DNA of 64,000 nucleotides from assembly GCF_017377775.1 (NCBI RefSeq), contig NZ_JAFVLN010000020.1, forward strand, positions 62,001 to 126,000. Reading direction: 5' to 3'. The notes beneath the pieces were generated by a model. It did not search any database. It was not told the DNA's origin and saw only the letters and a list, made by a program, of their open reading frames with translations. This document shows positions 52,077-59,721 of this stretch, one piece after another. The first letter of the stretch is position 1; the number at the start of each line of letters is the position of its first letter. The stretch comes from Streptomyces sp. VRA16 Mangrove soil (GTDB taxonomy: Bacteria; Actinomycetota; Actinomycetes; Streptomycetales; Streptomycetaceae). The position numbers and the translations under genes are program-made.

Positions 52077-52592
52077 TCACGCCTGCCGCAGGCGGCTGTC
52101 CATGAAGGCGCGCAGGGCGGCGGTGTCCTCGGCGGAGAGACGGTCCTTCGGCACGACCGTCGCGTGGGAGGCGTCCTCGTCGTCGAAGAGGACGAACAGG
52201 TCGTCCGTCTCGGTGTAGTCGGCCAGGCCCTCCCAGGTGATCCGCTCGGAGCCCAGATCGTGCTCGACGCGGACCCCGTCCCCGTCGACGACGACCTCGT
52301 GGCCGCCGCACCGCACCGCGCGCTCGTGCAGGGCGCGGGTCTCCCGGCGCGGGCGGACGACGAGGACGCCGACGGCCAGCCCGATCACGATCGCGGGCGA
52401 GAACGCGGCGGTGCCGGATCCGCCGGTGGCCGCCGACAGCGTCGCCGACACCGCGAGCAGCGCCAGCGCGAGCAGCACCCGGCGCGTGCGTCCCGAGGCC
52501 CGGCCGCGAGCGGCGACGATCTGCGCGCACTGCCGCTGCGTCGGCCGGTACGACAGTCGGAGACGGTAGGCGGTGTCCTGCTCGGACCTCAT
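52077..52592 (-). CDS. YcxB-like membrane protein
   Basis: A 171-residue protein with two hydrophobic segments (about residues 37-52 and 63-80) followed by a small beta-rich cytoplasmic domain VVVDGDGVRVEHDLGSERITWEGLADYTETDDLFVLFDDEDASHATVVPKDRL, typical of YcxB-like proteins. The domain looks like a PH-type fold; function unknown. Start ATG 52592; an inverted repeat lies in its leader. Downstream of uppS in the same direction, convergent with zur. Confidence 0.75.
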   Translation of the reverse strand: MRSEQDTAYRLRLSYRPTQRQCAQIVAARGRASGRTRRVLLALALLAVSATLSAATGGSGTAAFSPAIVIGLAVGVLVVRPRRETRALHERAVRCGGHEVVVDGDGVRVEHDLGSERITWEGLADYTETDDLFVLFDDEDASHATVVPKDRLSAEDTAALRAFMDSRLRQA

Positions 52593-52599
52593 GGTGTGT

Positions 52600-52628
52600 G
52601 CTCCCTGACCTGTGAAAGTCCAGGGAGC
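52600..52628 (-). terminator. Possible hairpin between uppS and the YcxB-like gene
   Basis: 8-bp arms GCTCCCTG and CAGGGAGC around a 13-base loop, 54 bases after the uppS stop. No U-run follows, so it may be a weak terminator or leader structure. Confidence 0.4.
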
Positions 52629-52681
52629 GTAACCGTGGTTCCTGTCGGGGGCTGCGCCGGGGTTGCCCGATTACCTCCCCT

Positions 52682-53515
52682 TTACTTCCCGTTCTCCAGC
52701 TGGAGCAGCACCTCGTTGGGCGTGGCCCCGCCGAAGCGGCGGTCGCGGGAGGCGTACTCGACGCAGGCCCGCCACAGGTCGCGGCGGTCGAAGTCCGGCC
52801 ACAGGACGTCCTGGAAGACCATCTCGGCGTAGGCGCTCTGCCACAGCAGGTAGTTGGAGGTGCGCTGCTCGCCGCTGGGGCGCAGGAACAGGTCGACGTC
52901 CGGCATGTCCGGGTAGTAGAGGTACTTCGCGAACGTCTTCTCGTTCACCTTCGACGGGTCGAGGCGGCCCGCCTTCACGTCCGCGGCGAGCGCCTGCGCG
53001 GCGTCGGCGATCTCGGCGCGGCCGCCGTAGTTCATGCAGAAGTAGAGCGTCAGCTTGTCGTTGCCCTTGGTCTGCTCCTGGCTGATCTCCAGCTCCTTGG
53101 CGACCGACTTCCACAGCTTGGGCATCCTGCCCACCCAGCGCACCCGCACGCCCAGCTCGTCGAGCTGGTCACGGGTCTTGCGGATGAAGTCCCGGTTGAA
53201 GTTCATCAGGAACTTCACCTCGTCCGGGGACCGCTTCCAGTTCTCGGTGGAGAAGGCGTACAGCGAGATCGCGCCGACGCCCATCTCGATCGCGCCCTGG
53301 AGCACGTCGAGAACGCGCTCGGCGCCGACCTTGTGGCCCTCGGTGCGGGGCAGCCCGCGCTCCTTGGCCCAGCGTCCGTTCCCGTCCATCACGATGGCGA
53401 CGTGCTCGGGCACCAGCTCGCCGGGGATCTTCGGGGGCCGCGCGCCCGACGGGTGCGGTTCGGGTGCCACGTACTCGCGGCGTGACGACCGTCCGAGAAT
53501 TCCGCGACGTGCCAT
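52682..53515 (-). CDS. uppS: Isoprenyl transferase (undecaprenyl diphosphate synthase type)
   Basis: A 277-residue cis-prenyltransferase that makes the lipid carrier for cell-wall synthesis. The catalytic aspartate D44 is in IVMDGNGRWAKERGLPRTEGH, with further family motifs LYAFSTENWKRSPDEV and the C-terminal DLFLRPSGEQRTSNYLLWQSAYAEMVF. Streptomyces carry two such genes; this copy next to recO is the conserved one. The start is 39 bases after the recO stop on the same strand, so the two are likely co-transcribed. Confidence 0.95.
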   Translation of the reverse strand: MARRGILGRSSRREYVAPEPHPSGARPPKIPGELVPEHVAIVMDGNGRWAKERGLPRTEGHKVGAERVLDVLQGAIEMGVGAISLYAFSTENWKRSPDEVKFLMNFNRDFIRKTRDQLDELGVRVRWVGRMPKLWKSVAKELEISQEQTKGNDKLTLYFCMNYGGRAEIADAAQALAADVKAGRLDPSKVNEKTFAKYLYYPDMPDVDLFLRPSGEQRTSNYLLWQSAYAEMVFQDVLWPDFDRRDLWRACVEYASRDRRFGGATPNEVLLQLENGK

Positions 53516-53554
53516 GTTGGTGGGCCTCTCCCCTAGCTCAGCTCTAGCTTTGCG

Positions 53555-54304
53555 CTAGCTCTTCTCTACGTAACGCAGCGAGCGCAGCCCGCGCTCCAGG
53601 TGCCAGTGCAGATACGCCGACACCAGCCCGCTGCCCTCCCGCTGGAACCTCGCCTCGCACGTGTCCGCCGTCTCCCAGTCTCCGGTGAGCAGCGCACCCA
53701 GCAGGACGAGGGCCTGCGGTGAGGGTACGACGCTGCCCGGTACCCGGCAGTCGACGCAAACCGAGCCGCCCGCGCCGACCGAGAAGAACCGGTTGGGACC
53801 GGGCATTCCGCACTTGGCGCAGTCGCCGAAGCTGGGCGCGTAGCCGTTGACGGCCAGCGAGCGGAGCAGGAACGCGTCGAGGATCAGATGCGGCTCGTGC
53901 TCACCGCGGGCGAGGGTGCGCAGCGCGCCGACGAGCAGCAGGTACTGCTGGACGGCCGGTTCGCCCTCGTGGTCGGTGAAGCGTTCCGCCGTCTCCAGCA
54001 TCGCGGTGCCGGCGGTGTAGCGGGCGTAGTCGGTGACGATGGCGCCGCCGTACGCGGCGATGGTCTCGCTCTGCGTGCACAGCGGCAGCCCCCGCCCGAT
54101 CAACTCGCTGCCCCGCGCGAAGAACTGCACGTCGACGTGGGAGAAGGGTTCGAGCCGCGCCCCGAACTTCGACTTGGTCCGCCGCACCCCCCGCGCCACG
54201 GCCCGTACCCGGCCGTGCCCGCGCGTGAGGAGCGTGATGATGCGGTCGGCTTCGCCGAGCTTCTGCGTCCTGAGCACGATCCCGTCGTCACGGAAGAGAC
54301 TCAT
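53555..54304 (-). CDS. recO: DNA repair protein RecO
   Basis: RecO mediates loading of RecA onto single-stranded DNA in the RecFOR pathway. The 249-residue protein has the N-terminal OB-fold (SLFRDDGIVLRTQKLGEADRIITLL, ARGVRRTKSKFGARLEPFSHVDVQ), a helical domain, and the C4 zinc finger CAKCG ... CVDC. Length is typical. The ATG at 54304 overlaps by four bases the stop of a 51-codon upstream frame whose first 22 residues are identical to RecO's own, a partial duplication of the gene start. GGGGG lies about 6-10 bases upstream. Confidence 0.94.
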   Translation of the reverse strand: MSLFRDDGIVLRTQKLGEADRIITLLTRGHGRVRAVARGVRRTKSKFGARLEPFSHVDVQFFARGSELIGRGLPLCTQSETIAAYGGAIVTDYARYTAGTAMLETAERFTDHEGEPAVQQYLLLVGALRTLARGEHEPHLILDAFLLRSLAVNGYAPSFGDCAKCGMPGPNRFFSVGAGGSVCVDCRVPGSVVPSPQALVLLGALLTGDWETADTCEARFQREGSGLVSAYLHWHLERGLRSLRYVEKS

Positions 54305-54456
54305 CGCACGCCCCCGCGGGTGTCCGGCCGGGGGTCCGGCCCGCCGCGCAGCGGCAGTCGGACGCAGCGTCCCCCGGGTGAGCGCAGCGTGATGCGGTCC
54401 GCTTCGCCCAGCTTCTGGGTGCGCAGCACGATGCCGTCGTCGCGGAACAGACTCAT
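54301..54456 (-). CDS. 51-aa leader ORF duplicating the RecO N-terminus
   Basis: An ATG at 54456 opens a 51-codon frame whose residues 1-22 equal the first 22 of RecO (MSLFRDDGIVLRTQKLGEAD, then RI). The DNA differs at nine of 66 positions, all of them synonymous. After that it diverges into a Gly/Pro/Arg-rich tail and ends in a TGA that overlaps the recO ATG (ATGA). A purine-rich AAGGGA lies about 9 bases upstream of the ATG. It may be the original recO start left by recombination with a foreign recO, now acting as a translated leader coupled to recO, or just a relic. I cannot tell whether the peptide is functional. Confidence 0.6.
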   Translation of the reverse strand: MSLFRDDGIVLRTQKLGEADRITLRSPGGRCVRLPLRGGPDPRPDTRGGVR

Positions 54457-54503
54457 ACGGCCATTGTCCCTTACGGGCGGACGCTCTCTTACGGGAACGG
54501 GGG

Positions 54504-55268
54504 TCAGGACGCCGGGACCGTCTCCCGCAGGAAGCCGGTGAGCAGCTCCGTCGTCGCGGTGGGCCGTTCCAGGCTCGGGAGGTGACCGGCCCAGGGCAGT
54601 TCGACGTGGCGGGCCTCGGGGAGCAGGTCCGCGACGCGGGCCGCGATGTGCCGGAAGTCCGCCACGTCGTGGCCGCCGGAGACGGTGAGGCAGGGCGCCT
54701 TGGCCGCCGCCGGATCGACGTCCACCTTCTTGCGTCCGGCGCCCTCGGGGGCGGCCAGCTGGACGTCGAAGGCGTGCCGCTGCATCGTGCGTACGGCCTC
54801 ACGGGCCGCGTCGCCGGCGTCCGGGCCGAGCCAGGTGTCGACGTTCAGCTCCACGGCCGCCGCGACGTCGCCCGCTTCGAGGAGCGTGTCCTCGCGCTCG
54901 CCGAACGCGCGCAGGGCGTCGGTGGGGGCGTGGTCCGGGAGTCCCGCGCACAGCAGCGCCAGCGCGGTCACCCGGTCCGGGTGGCGGGCGGCGATCTCCA
55001 CGGCGACCTGGCCGCCGTACGAGGATCCGATCAGTGCGGCCTGCTCGATGCCGAGGGTGTCCATCAGGTCCAGCACGTCCTCGGCGTCGTTGTGCGGCCG
55101 GGCCGGCAGGGGTGAGTCGCCGAAGCCCCGGAAGTCGCAGCGCACCACGCGGTAGCCGGCGCCCGTCAGGGCCGCCCACTGCGGGTCCCACATCCTGCGG
55201 TCGCACACGCCGGAGTGCAGGAGTATCAGAGCGGGGCCGGTGCCGGCCGCGTCATGAGCGAGAGTCAT
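54504..55268 (-). CDS. Alpha/beta hydrolase
   Basis: A 254-residue alpha/beta-fold hydrolase. The oxyanion-region motif LILLHSG, the nucleophile elbow IGSSYGGQVA (Ser), the catalytic aspartate after TVSGGHD and the histidine in ELPWAGHLPSLERP are all present in order. This looks like a 3-oxoadipate enol-lactonase or esterase-type monomer; the substrate is unknown. Start ATG 55268, with another ATG four codons upstream possible. Stands between the recO leader and a repeat relic. Confidence 0.88.
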   Translation of the reverse strand: MTLAHDAAGTGPALILLHSGVCDRRMWDPQWAALTGAGYRVVRCDFRGFGDSPLPARPHNDAEDVLDLMDTLGIEQAALIGSSYGGQVAVEIAARHPDRVTALALLCAGLPDHAPTDALRAFGEREDTLLEAGDVAAAVELNVDTWLGPDAGDAAREAVRTMQRHAFDVQLAAPEGAGRKKVDVDPAAAKAPCLTVSGGHDVADFRHIAARVADLLPEARHVELPWAGHLPSLERPTATTELLTGFLRETVPAS

Positions 55269-55317
55269 GCCGCAGACCATAGGTGCCAGAGTGACGCCTG
55301 CGCACTCATAATCCACC

Positions 55318-55400
55318 CCGCACTGTGATCGTGCCCCGCCAGGGGCGGCTCCGCCGCGCGGGCGCGACCGGCGGTGGTCGTGCCCCGCGGGCCGCGCGCT
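55318..55400 (+). repeat. Fragment of the dispersed repeat family
   Basis: Contains GGCTCCGCCGCGCGGGCGCG and CGACCGGCGGTGGTCGTGCC, the same unit as the cutA-side end of copy B at 12.85-12.9 kb, without the cruciform. The remaining gap to 55546 shows no recognisable gene. Confidence 0.6.
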
Positions 55401-55546
55401 CCACGACGGTCGACAGCCTCCGGGTACGCCTCGTCGATGTCCGCCGCGCGCTCGCCGCGGCGTCCCTCGCCTTCCGGGGCGAGCGGGAGCCGTTCCGTCC
55501 GTCCGGCGCCGCCCTCCCGGCCTTCCGACCGGTGCCCCCGGAGCGT

Positions 55547-55762
55547 TCAGGGCACCTCGCCGCGGCTCCTTCTGTTCTCGTACGCCGTCGCCGCCCGCAG
55601 CCGCTCCGTCGTCGTCGCCACGCGCAGCGCCTCGGGCGGGCACTCCCACTCGCGGCCACCGCCGAAGGGCCGCAGCTGTACGTACGGCCCCTCGTGTCCC
55701 ATCACTCTTCCCACCTGACCCGTACTCGTGTCCACCGCGTACGAACCGATCGGCGGCTTCAT
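55547..55762 (-). CDS. Small conserved Streptomyces protein
   Basis: A 71-residue protein, MKPPIGSYAVDTSTGQVGRV at the start, then GPYVQLRPFGGGREWECPPEALR. The small beta-barrel-like composition recalls, from memory, small proteins frequently found beside XRE/DUF397 genes in Streptomyces; function unknown. Its ATG shares a base with the preceding gene's TGA, so the two are translationally coupled. Confidence 0.65.
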   Translation of the reverse strand: MKPPIGSYAVDTSTGQVGRVMGHEGPYVQLRPFGGGREWECPPEALRVATTTERLRAATAYENRRSRGEVP

Positions 55763-55998
55763 CAGGTGGCGCTCCCCTTCGTACGTTCCGACAGCGCGGC
55801 GGCCAGTCGTGCCGCCGCGTCAACCGAACAACGCCCCAATTCCACCAATGGACACGGGGCAGTTCGCGCGATTGACCCCTGGTCCAGTCCCAGAGACGGC
55901 AACGCAATTCCCGCCGCCGCGAGTGCGGCTCGCAATTTCTCCACCGTTTCCTCCGCCTCCTCCACGCACAGCTCCGCGTCGTCCGAGCGTCCCGTCAC
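55762..55998 (-). CDS. Small helical hypothetical protein, WhiJ-type locus
   Basis: A 78-residue protein from a GTG with GGGGAG upstream. It is almost entirely amphipathic helix (LCVEEAEETVEKLRAALAAAGI) with a short central LGLDQGSIARTAPCPLVELGRC segment. It is coupled to the next small gene and divergent from a decayed XRE/DUF5753 gene and a DUF397 remnant. Such clusters (WhiJ, DUF397 and small proteins) affect development in Streptomyces; this one is probably partly inactive. Confidence 0.6.
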   Translation of the reverse strand: MTGRSDDAELCVEEAEETVEKLRAALAAAGIALPSLGLDQGSIARTAPCPLVELGRCSVDAAARLAAALSERTKGSAT

Positions 55999-56113
55999 CT
56001 GGCTCCCCTTCCCGATTCGATTTCACGCTTTCCCCCTCGACCATGGCCTTCCGTCTCTACAGTGGGGAGAGGTCTGTGCCCTACAAGTCATGGGCAGAGC
56101 TTGGGGGTTGGCG

Positions 56114-56447
56114 ATGGCCCAGGGTTCTCGGCAGGCGGCGTGGGAGTTCTTCGGTCTCGAACTCAAGAGACGCCGCGAGGACGCCGGGCTCACTCAAGTC
56201 GGGTTGGGGTTGCGGGTATTCGTCTCCAGCGGCCACATCGGCCAATTCGAACAGGCAATTCGCAAACCGCAGTTGGATGTCGCCCAGAGGATTGACGACG
56301 TCCTGCAATCCGACGGTATTTTCGAGCGGATGTGGCGGAGCCTGATCGACGACCACCGGTACGCGGATTACTTCGCGGAGGTCGTGGAGCTGGAGCGGAC
56401 GGCGACGCGGATCTGTGAGTTCGCGCCGACCGTGATCCCGAGGTCCT
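56114..56447 (+). pseudogene. Truncated WhiJ-type XRE/DUF5753 regulator
   Basis: Starts like a normal WhiJ-family regulator: AWEFFGLELKRRREDAGLTQ, a helix-turn-helix with SGHIGQFEQAIRKPQLD, then DGIFERMWRSLIDDHRYADY and ELERTATRICEFAPTVIP. At that point intact family members continue with GLLQT and a further 150 or so residues of DUF5753. Here the sequence changes abruptly into a basic shadow frame. The codons that follow match a DUF397 protein in another frame, so an internal deletion has fused the 5' part of this gene to the 3' part of its usual neighbour. Confidence 0.75.
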
Positions 56448-56456
56448 CAAGGACGC

Positions 56457-56630
56457 TGCACGCGCAAGAGCAGTTACAGCGACGGCGACGGGGGCAACTG
56501 CGTCGAGGTGGCCGACAACGTCCCCGGCGTCGTCCCCGTCCGGGACAGCAAGGTGTCCGGCGGGGACGTCGTCGTGATCGGGGCCGCGGCCTGGCGGGCG
56601 TTCGTCGCGGACGCGGTGCGGCGGGGCTGA
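56457..56630 (+). pseudogene. DUF397 protein remnant
   Basis: In the frame ending at the TGA 56628-56630 the sequence reads KSSYSDGDGGNCVEVADN, then VPVRDSKV and AAWRAFVADAVRRG, an almost complete DUF397 protein lacking its start and first few residues. No start codon precedes it in frame without a stop. It lies directly after the truncated XRE gene, the normal order at WhiJ loci. Confidence 0.75.
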
Positions 56631-56699
56631 ACCACACCCCCGCCTCTGCTCTCGGCCGAGCGCGGGGACACCGGGGGCGCCGGAGGGCAGGATCGACAC

Positions 56700-57398
56700 G
56701 TGCCGTCCGCTTTCGTGCTCGTCCACAGCCCGTCCGTGGGCCCCGCCACCTGGGGGCCCGTCGCCGAACACCTGGCCGCGGCCGGGCACCGGGTGCTGGT
56801 TCCGTCCCTGCTCCACGTCGGCGAGGGGGACGCGCCACCCTTCTGGCCCGCCGTGGTCGACGCGGTCCGTGACGGGCTGCGGCACGTGCCCGCGGACACC
56901 TCGCTCACCCTCGTCGCCCACAGCAACGCGGGACTGTTCCTCCCGGCGATCCGGAAGGCGCTGCACCAGCCGGTGACCGGATCCGTGTTCGTCGACGCCG
57001 CCCTGCCCGCCCGGTCCGGGAGCACGACCGTGGCCCCGCCCGAACTCCTGTCATTCCTGCGGACGTTGGCGGTCGACGGCCGGCTGCCGCGCTGGACCGA
57101 CTGGTGGGACGAGGACGATGTCGCCCCCATGTTCCACGGCTGCGACGCGCGCCGGACCGTCGTGGCGGAGCAGCCCCGGCTCCCGCTGTCGTACTACGAA
57201 CAGCGCATCCCCGTGCCGGACGGCTGGGACGACCACCCGTGCTCGTACCTCCTGTTCGGGCCGCCGTACGAGGCCGAGGCCGAAGAGGCCCGGTCCCGCG
57301 GCTGGCGGGTGGCGCACCTTCCGGGAGCCCATCTGCACCAGATCGTGGACCCGGCCGGCACGGCCGGACACCTCATCGCGCTCGGTGCACCGCGCTGA
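56700..57398 (+). CDS. Alpha/beta hydrolase
   Basis: A 232-residue hydrolase of the short EstC-like type. It has FVLVHSPSVGPATWGPVAEHL at the start, the nucleophile elbow VAHSNAGLFLP (Ser in HSNAG), and a C-terminal His in LPGAHLHQIVDP. GTG at 56700 with GGAGG upstream. Substrate unknown. Its 3' end overlaps a convergent MarR gene by 26 bases, which may link their expression. Confidence 0.82.
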   Translation: MPSAFVLVHSPSVGPATWGPVAEHLAAAGHRVLVPSLLHVGEGDAPPFWPAVVDAVRDGLRHVPADTSLTLVAHSNAGLFLPAIRKALHQPVTGSVFVDAALPARSGSTTVAPPELLSFLRTLAVDGRLPRWTDWWDEDDVAPMFHGCDARRTVVAEQPRLPLSYYEQRIPVPDGWDDHPCSYLLFGPPYEAEAEEARSRGWRVAHLPGAHLHQIVDPAGTAGHLIALGAPR

Positions 57399-57828
57399 GC
57401 TCGGCGTTGGCGCGGTCCGTGAGGAGGGCCAGCACCCGCCCGGCGACGGCCAGTTCCTCCTCCGGGATGTCCGCGTAGATCCGGGACGCGATCGCCGCCG
57501 CGACCTCGGCGGCGCGGGACTGGAGGGCGGCGCCCCGGTCGGTGAGACGCAGGGTCGAGGTGTCGCCGGGGGCCGGCTCGGCGAGGCCGGAGGCGATGAC
57601 GCCGTCGACGACGGCCTGCGCCGCCGCCTCGTCGATCTTCAGCGTGAAGACGAGACGGTCGACGAGATCGGCACGACCCCAGGAACCGTGGTGCTGGACA
57701 AGGAGGTTGAGCACCGCCATGGGCTCGAAGGACGTGCCGAGCTCAGCGAGACGGGCGGACAGGACCGCGCGGGTGGAGTACAGGGCCAGGCCGATGACCT
57801 GACCGTTCAGCAGGGGCGTACGGGACAT
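57373..57828 (-). CDS. MarR family transcriptional regulator
   Basis: A 151-residue MarR-type winged-helix protein. FEPMAVLNLLVQHHGSWGRADLVDRLVFTLKIDEAAAQAVVDGVIASGLAEPAPGDTSTLRLTDRGAAL contains the recognition region and the wing. It is less canonical than the next gene. Start ATG 57828, separated by 56 bp from the second MarR gene on the same strand. Overlaps the hydrolase gene tail-to-tail. Confidence 0.8.
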   Translation of the reverse strand: MSRTPLLNGQVIGLALYSTRAVLSARLAELGTSFEPMAVLNLLVQHHGSWGRADLVDRLVFTLKIDEAAAQAVVDGVIASGLAEPAPGDTSTLRLTDRGAALQSRAAEVAAAIASRIYADIPEEELAVAGRVLALLTDRANAELSAVHRAR

Positions 57829-57884
57829 GACGACGACTCCTTGGATGACCTGGCGATCTGGTGACCTGCGGGACTGGAGCGGGA

Positions 57885-58340
57885 CTAGAGCGGGACGTCG
57901 AGCAACACCTGGAGATCGGCGGCGAGCGCCCGGGTCCGCTCGCCGTCGGGGCCGCCCAGCGGTTCGAAGAGGCGGGCCATGAGCTGCCGCACGACCGGGA
58001 TCGCGCGCTCCACGACGGCCTCGCCCTCGTCGGTGAGGGCGAGCCGGAGCGCGCGGCTGTCGGCGGCGTCCCGGGGGCGCGTGATGAGTCCGGCCTTCTC
58101 CAGCGAGCGGGCCAGCTTGGACACGTAGAGCGGTTCGAGACCCGTGTGGTCGGCGAGCTGCCGCTGGCTCGGGCTCTCGCCCGCCCGCCGCAGCCCGTGC
58201 AACGAGGTCAGCACCGAGTACGTGGCGTGCGTCAGGCCCAGCGGGGTCAGCGCGCGATCCATGGCGGTGCGCACCTTCATCGACAGGCGCCAGACGAGAT
58301 AGCCGGGCGTGGGCCCCTCAAGGGCTGCGGTGTTGCTCAT
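57885..58340 (-). CDS. MarR family transcriptional regulator
   Basis: A 151-residue canonical MarR protein: LTHATYSVLTSLHGL, the winged helix RQLADHTGLEPLYVSKLARSLEKAGLITRPRDAADSRALRLALTDEGEAVVERA. It likely controls itself through a palindrome that overlaps its promoter at 58355-58371. The ligand is unknown. The second MarR gene follows on the same strand. Confidence 0.88.
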   Translation of the reverse strand: MSNTAALEGPTPGYLVWRLSMKVRTAMDRALTPLGLTHATYSVLTSLHGLRRAGESPSQRQLADHTGLEPLYVSKLARSLEKAGLITRPRDAADSRALRLALTDEGEAVVERAIPVVRQLMARLFEPLGGPDGERTRALAADLQVLLDVPL

Positions 58341-58354
58341 GGCATTTAATGTAC

Positions 58355-58371
58355 ATGGCTACTGTAGCCAT
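58355..58371 (-). promoter_or_regulatory. MarR operator candidate
   Basis: Perfect 8-bp arms ATGGCTAC and GTAGCCAT around a single base, ending 15 bases before the MarR start codon, with another GGCTACCAT half just upstream. TACATT, lying between the palindrome and the start, could be the -10, so the palindrome would cover the -35 region. Confidence 0.65.
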
Positions 58372-58373
58372 GG

Positions 58374-59510
58374 CTACCATCTTTCGCGGTGCGGCAGCGC
58401 GGGCCGCGTGCGCGGCAGGGGCGCTCCGGCCGGGCCGTGGCCCGGGTCCGCGTAGGCGTGGCGCTCGGACTGTTCGCACAGGACGAGGGCCACGTCGTCG
58501 CGGAGCGGGCCGCCGGTGTGCGCCGTGACCGCCCCGTACAGGGCGTCGAGGGCGTCGTCCGGCAGGACGGCGGACAGGAGGCCCCCCGCGCGGTCGAGGA
58601 GGGGGAACTCGGCGCCGGACGCGTCGCGGGCCTCGGTGAGACCGTCGGTGTAGAAGAGCAGGCGGTCGCCTGGCTGCAGGAGATAGCGGGCCTGCGCGGG
58701 ACGCGGGGCGAGGCCCAACGGGCTGTCCGGGGCCGGGGGTTCCAGGAACGAGGCGCGGGCCCCCAGGCGCAGGGGCGGCGGATGGCCGCAGTTGACGAGG
58801 CGTACCTCGCCCGGGGCGAACTCGGCGAACAGGGCCGTGACGAAGTCCTCCGGGCCCAGCTCCGGAGCGAGACGTCGGTTCAACTGCGCGGCCACCGAGG
58901 AGAGTTCGGGTGTCGTGTAGGCGGCGTCGCGGAACGTGCGGGCCAGCAGCGCCGTCGTACGGATCGCGTCCAGGCCGTGTCCGCGTACGTCACCGATCAG
59001 CAGCCGGGGGCCGTACGGGGTGTGCGCGACGTCGAAGACGTCGCCGCCCACCGAGCTGCCCCGCACCGGGCAGTGGTGGCGGGTGGACACGTCGATGCCG
59101 CCGACACGGGCCTCGACCGGGTGCAGGATCGCGGCCTGCGCGACCCTGACCACCTCCGTGAGCCGGGCCAGGTCGGCGACCCGCGCCATGTCCCGTACGG
59201 CGATCCGCACCACGAGCACGCCCCCCACGATCAGCCCCGCGTAGTCGGCGGCGAACGAAGGGGTGAGCAGCAGATCACGCGCCGCGCCGACGCCGAGGGC
59301 CAGCGCCCCCGCGAGCCCCGCCGCGCCCGCCGTGCACCGGACGTCGAGCCGCACGCAGGCGAGGAGCGGGGCCACCAGGAACACCCCGGCGCCCGGCCGC
59401 CAGCCGCCCGGCAGCACCGCGGGGACGCCGAGCAGTACCCCCACCACGAGCGGCAGCGCCAGCCCTCTGAACCCGCTCACCAGCCCGTGCCGCAATCCAA
59501 GACCAGCCAT
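58374..59510 (-). CDS. Membrane-bound PP2C-type (SpoIIE/RsbU-like) serine phosphatase
   Basis: A 378-residue protein. Four or so hydrophobic segments (about residues 15-110) form a membrane part, followed by a SpoIIE-type PP2C domain: VGGDVFDVAHTPYGPRLLIGDVRGHGLDAI with metal-binding aspartates, LVNCGHPPPLRLG, and DRLLFYTDGLTEARD. Such Streptomyces phosphatases act on anti-anti-sigma factors. ATG 59510 with AGGAGG 5 bases upstream. Divergent from a large NTPase gene; the same divergent pair is repeated 2.5 kb away, where the phosphatase copy is destroyed. Confidence 0.9.
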   Translation of the reverse strand: MAGLGLRHGLVSGFRGLALPLVVGVLLGVPAVLPGGWRPGAGVFLVAPLLACVRLDVRCTAGAAGLAGALALGVGAARDLLLTPSFAADYAGLIVGGVLVVRIAVRDMARVADLARLTEVVRVAQAAILHPVEARVGGIDVSTRHHCPVRGSSVGGDVFDVAHTPYGPRLLIGDVRGHGLDAIRTTALLARTFRDAAYTTPELSSVAAQLNRRLAPELGPEDFVTALFAEFAPGEVRLVNCGHPPPLRLGARASFLEPPAPDSPLGLAPRPAQARYLLQPGDRLLFYTDGLTEARDASGAEFPLLDRAGGLLSAVLPDDALDALYGAVTAHTGGPLRDDVALVLCEQSERHAYADPGHGPAGAPLPRTRPALPHRERW

Positions 59511-59721
59511 GCGGGCCTCCTGTTTTTGTTCACCTTGCTCGGTCGCCCCGCTCGCTGCGCGCCCACTATGACCCGACGGCCAGAGGTTCACACCGCGTTG
59601 TCCGAAGTACGTCCGGGGATGACCGTGCGTGACCGCACGGCGTTCACCTCGCGATCTCCGGCCCGTGCGGGCCGCGCGGCGGAGGAGACTGCGGCCGGGA
59701 GAGCCCGAGAGAGGGGGAGGC

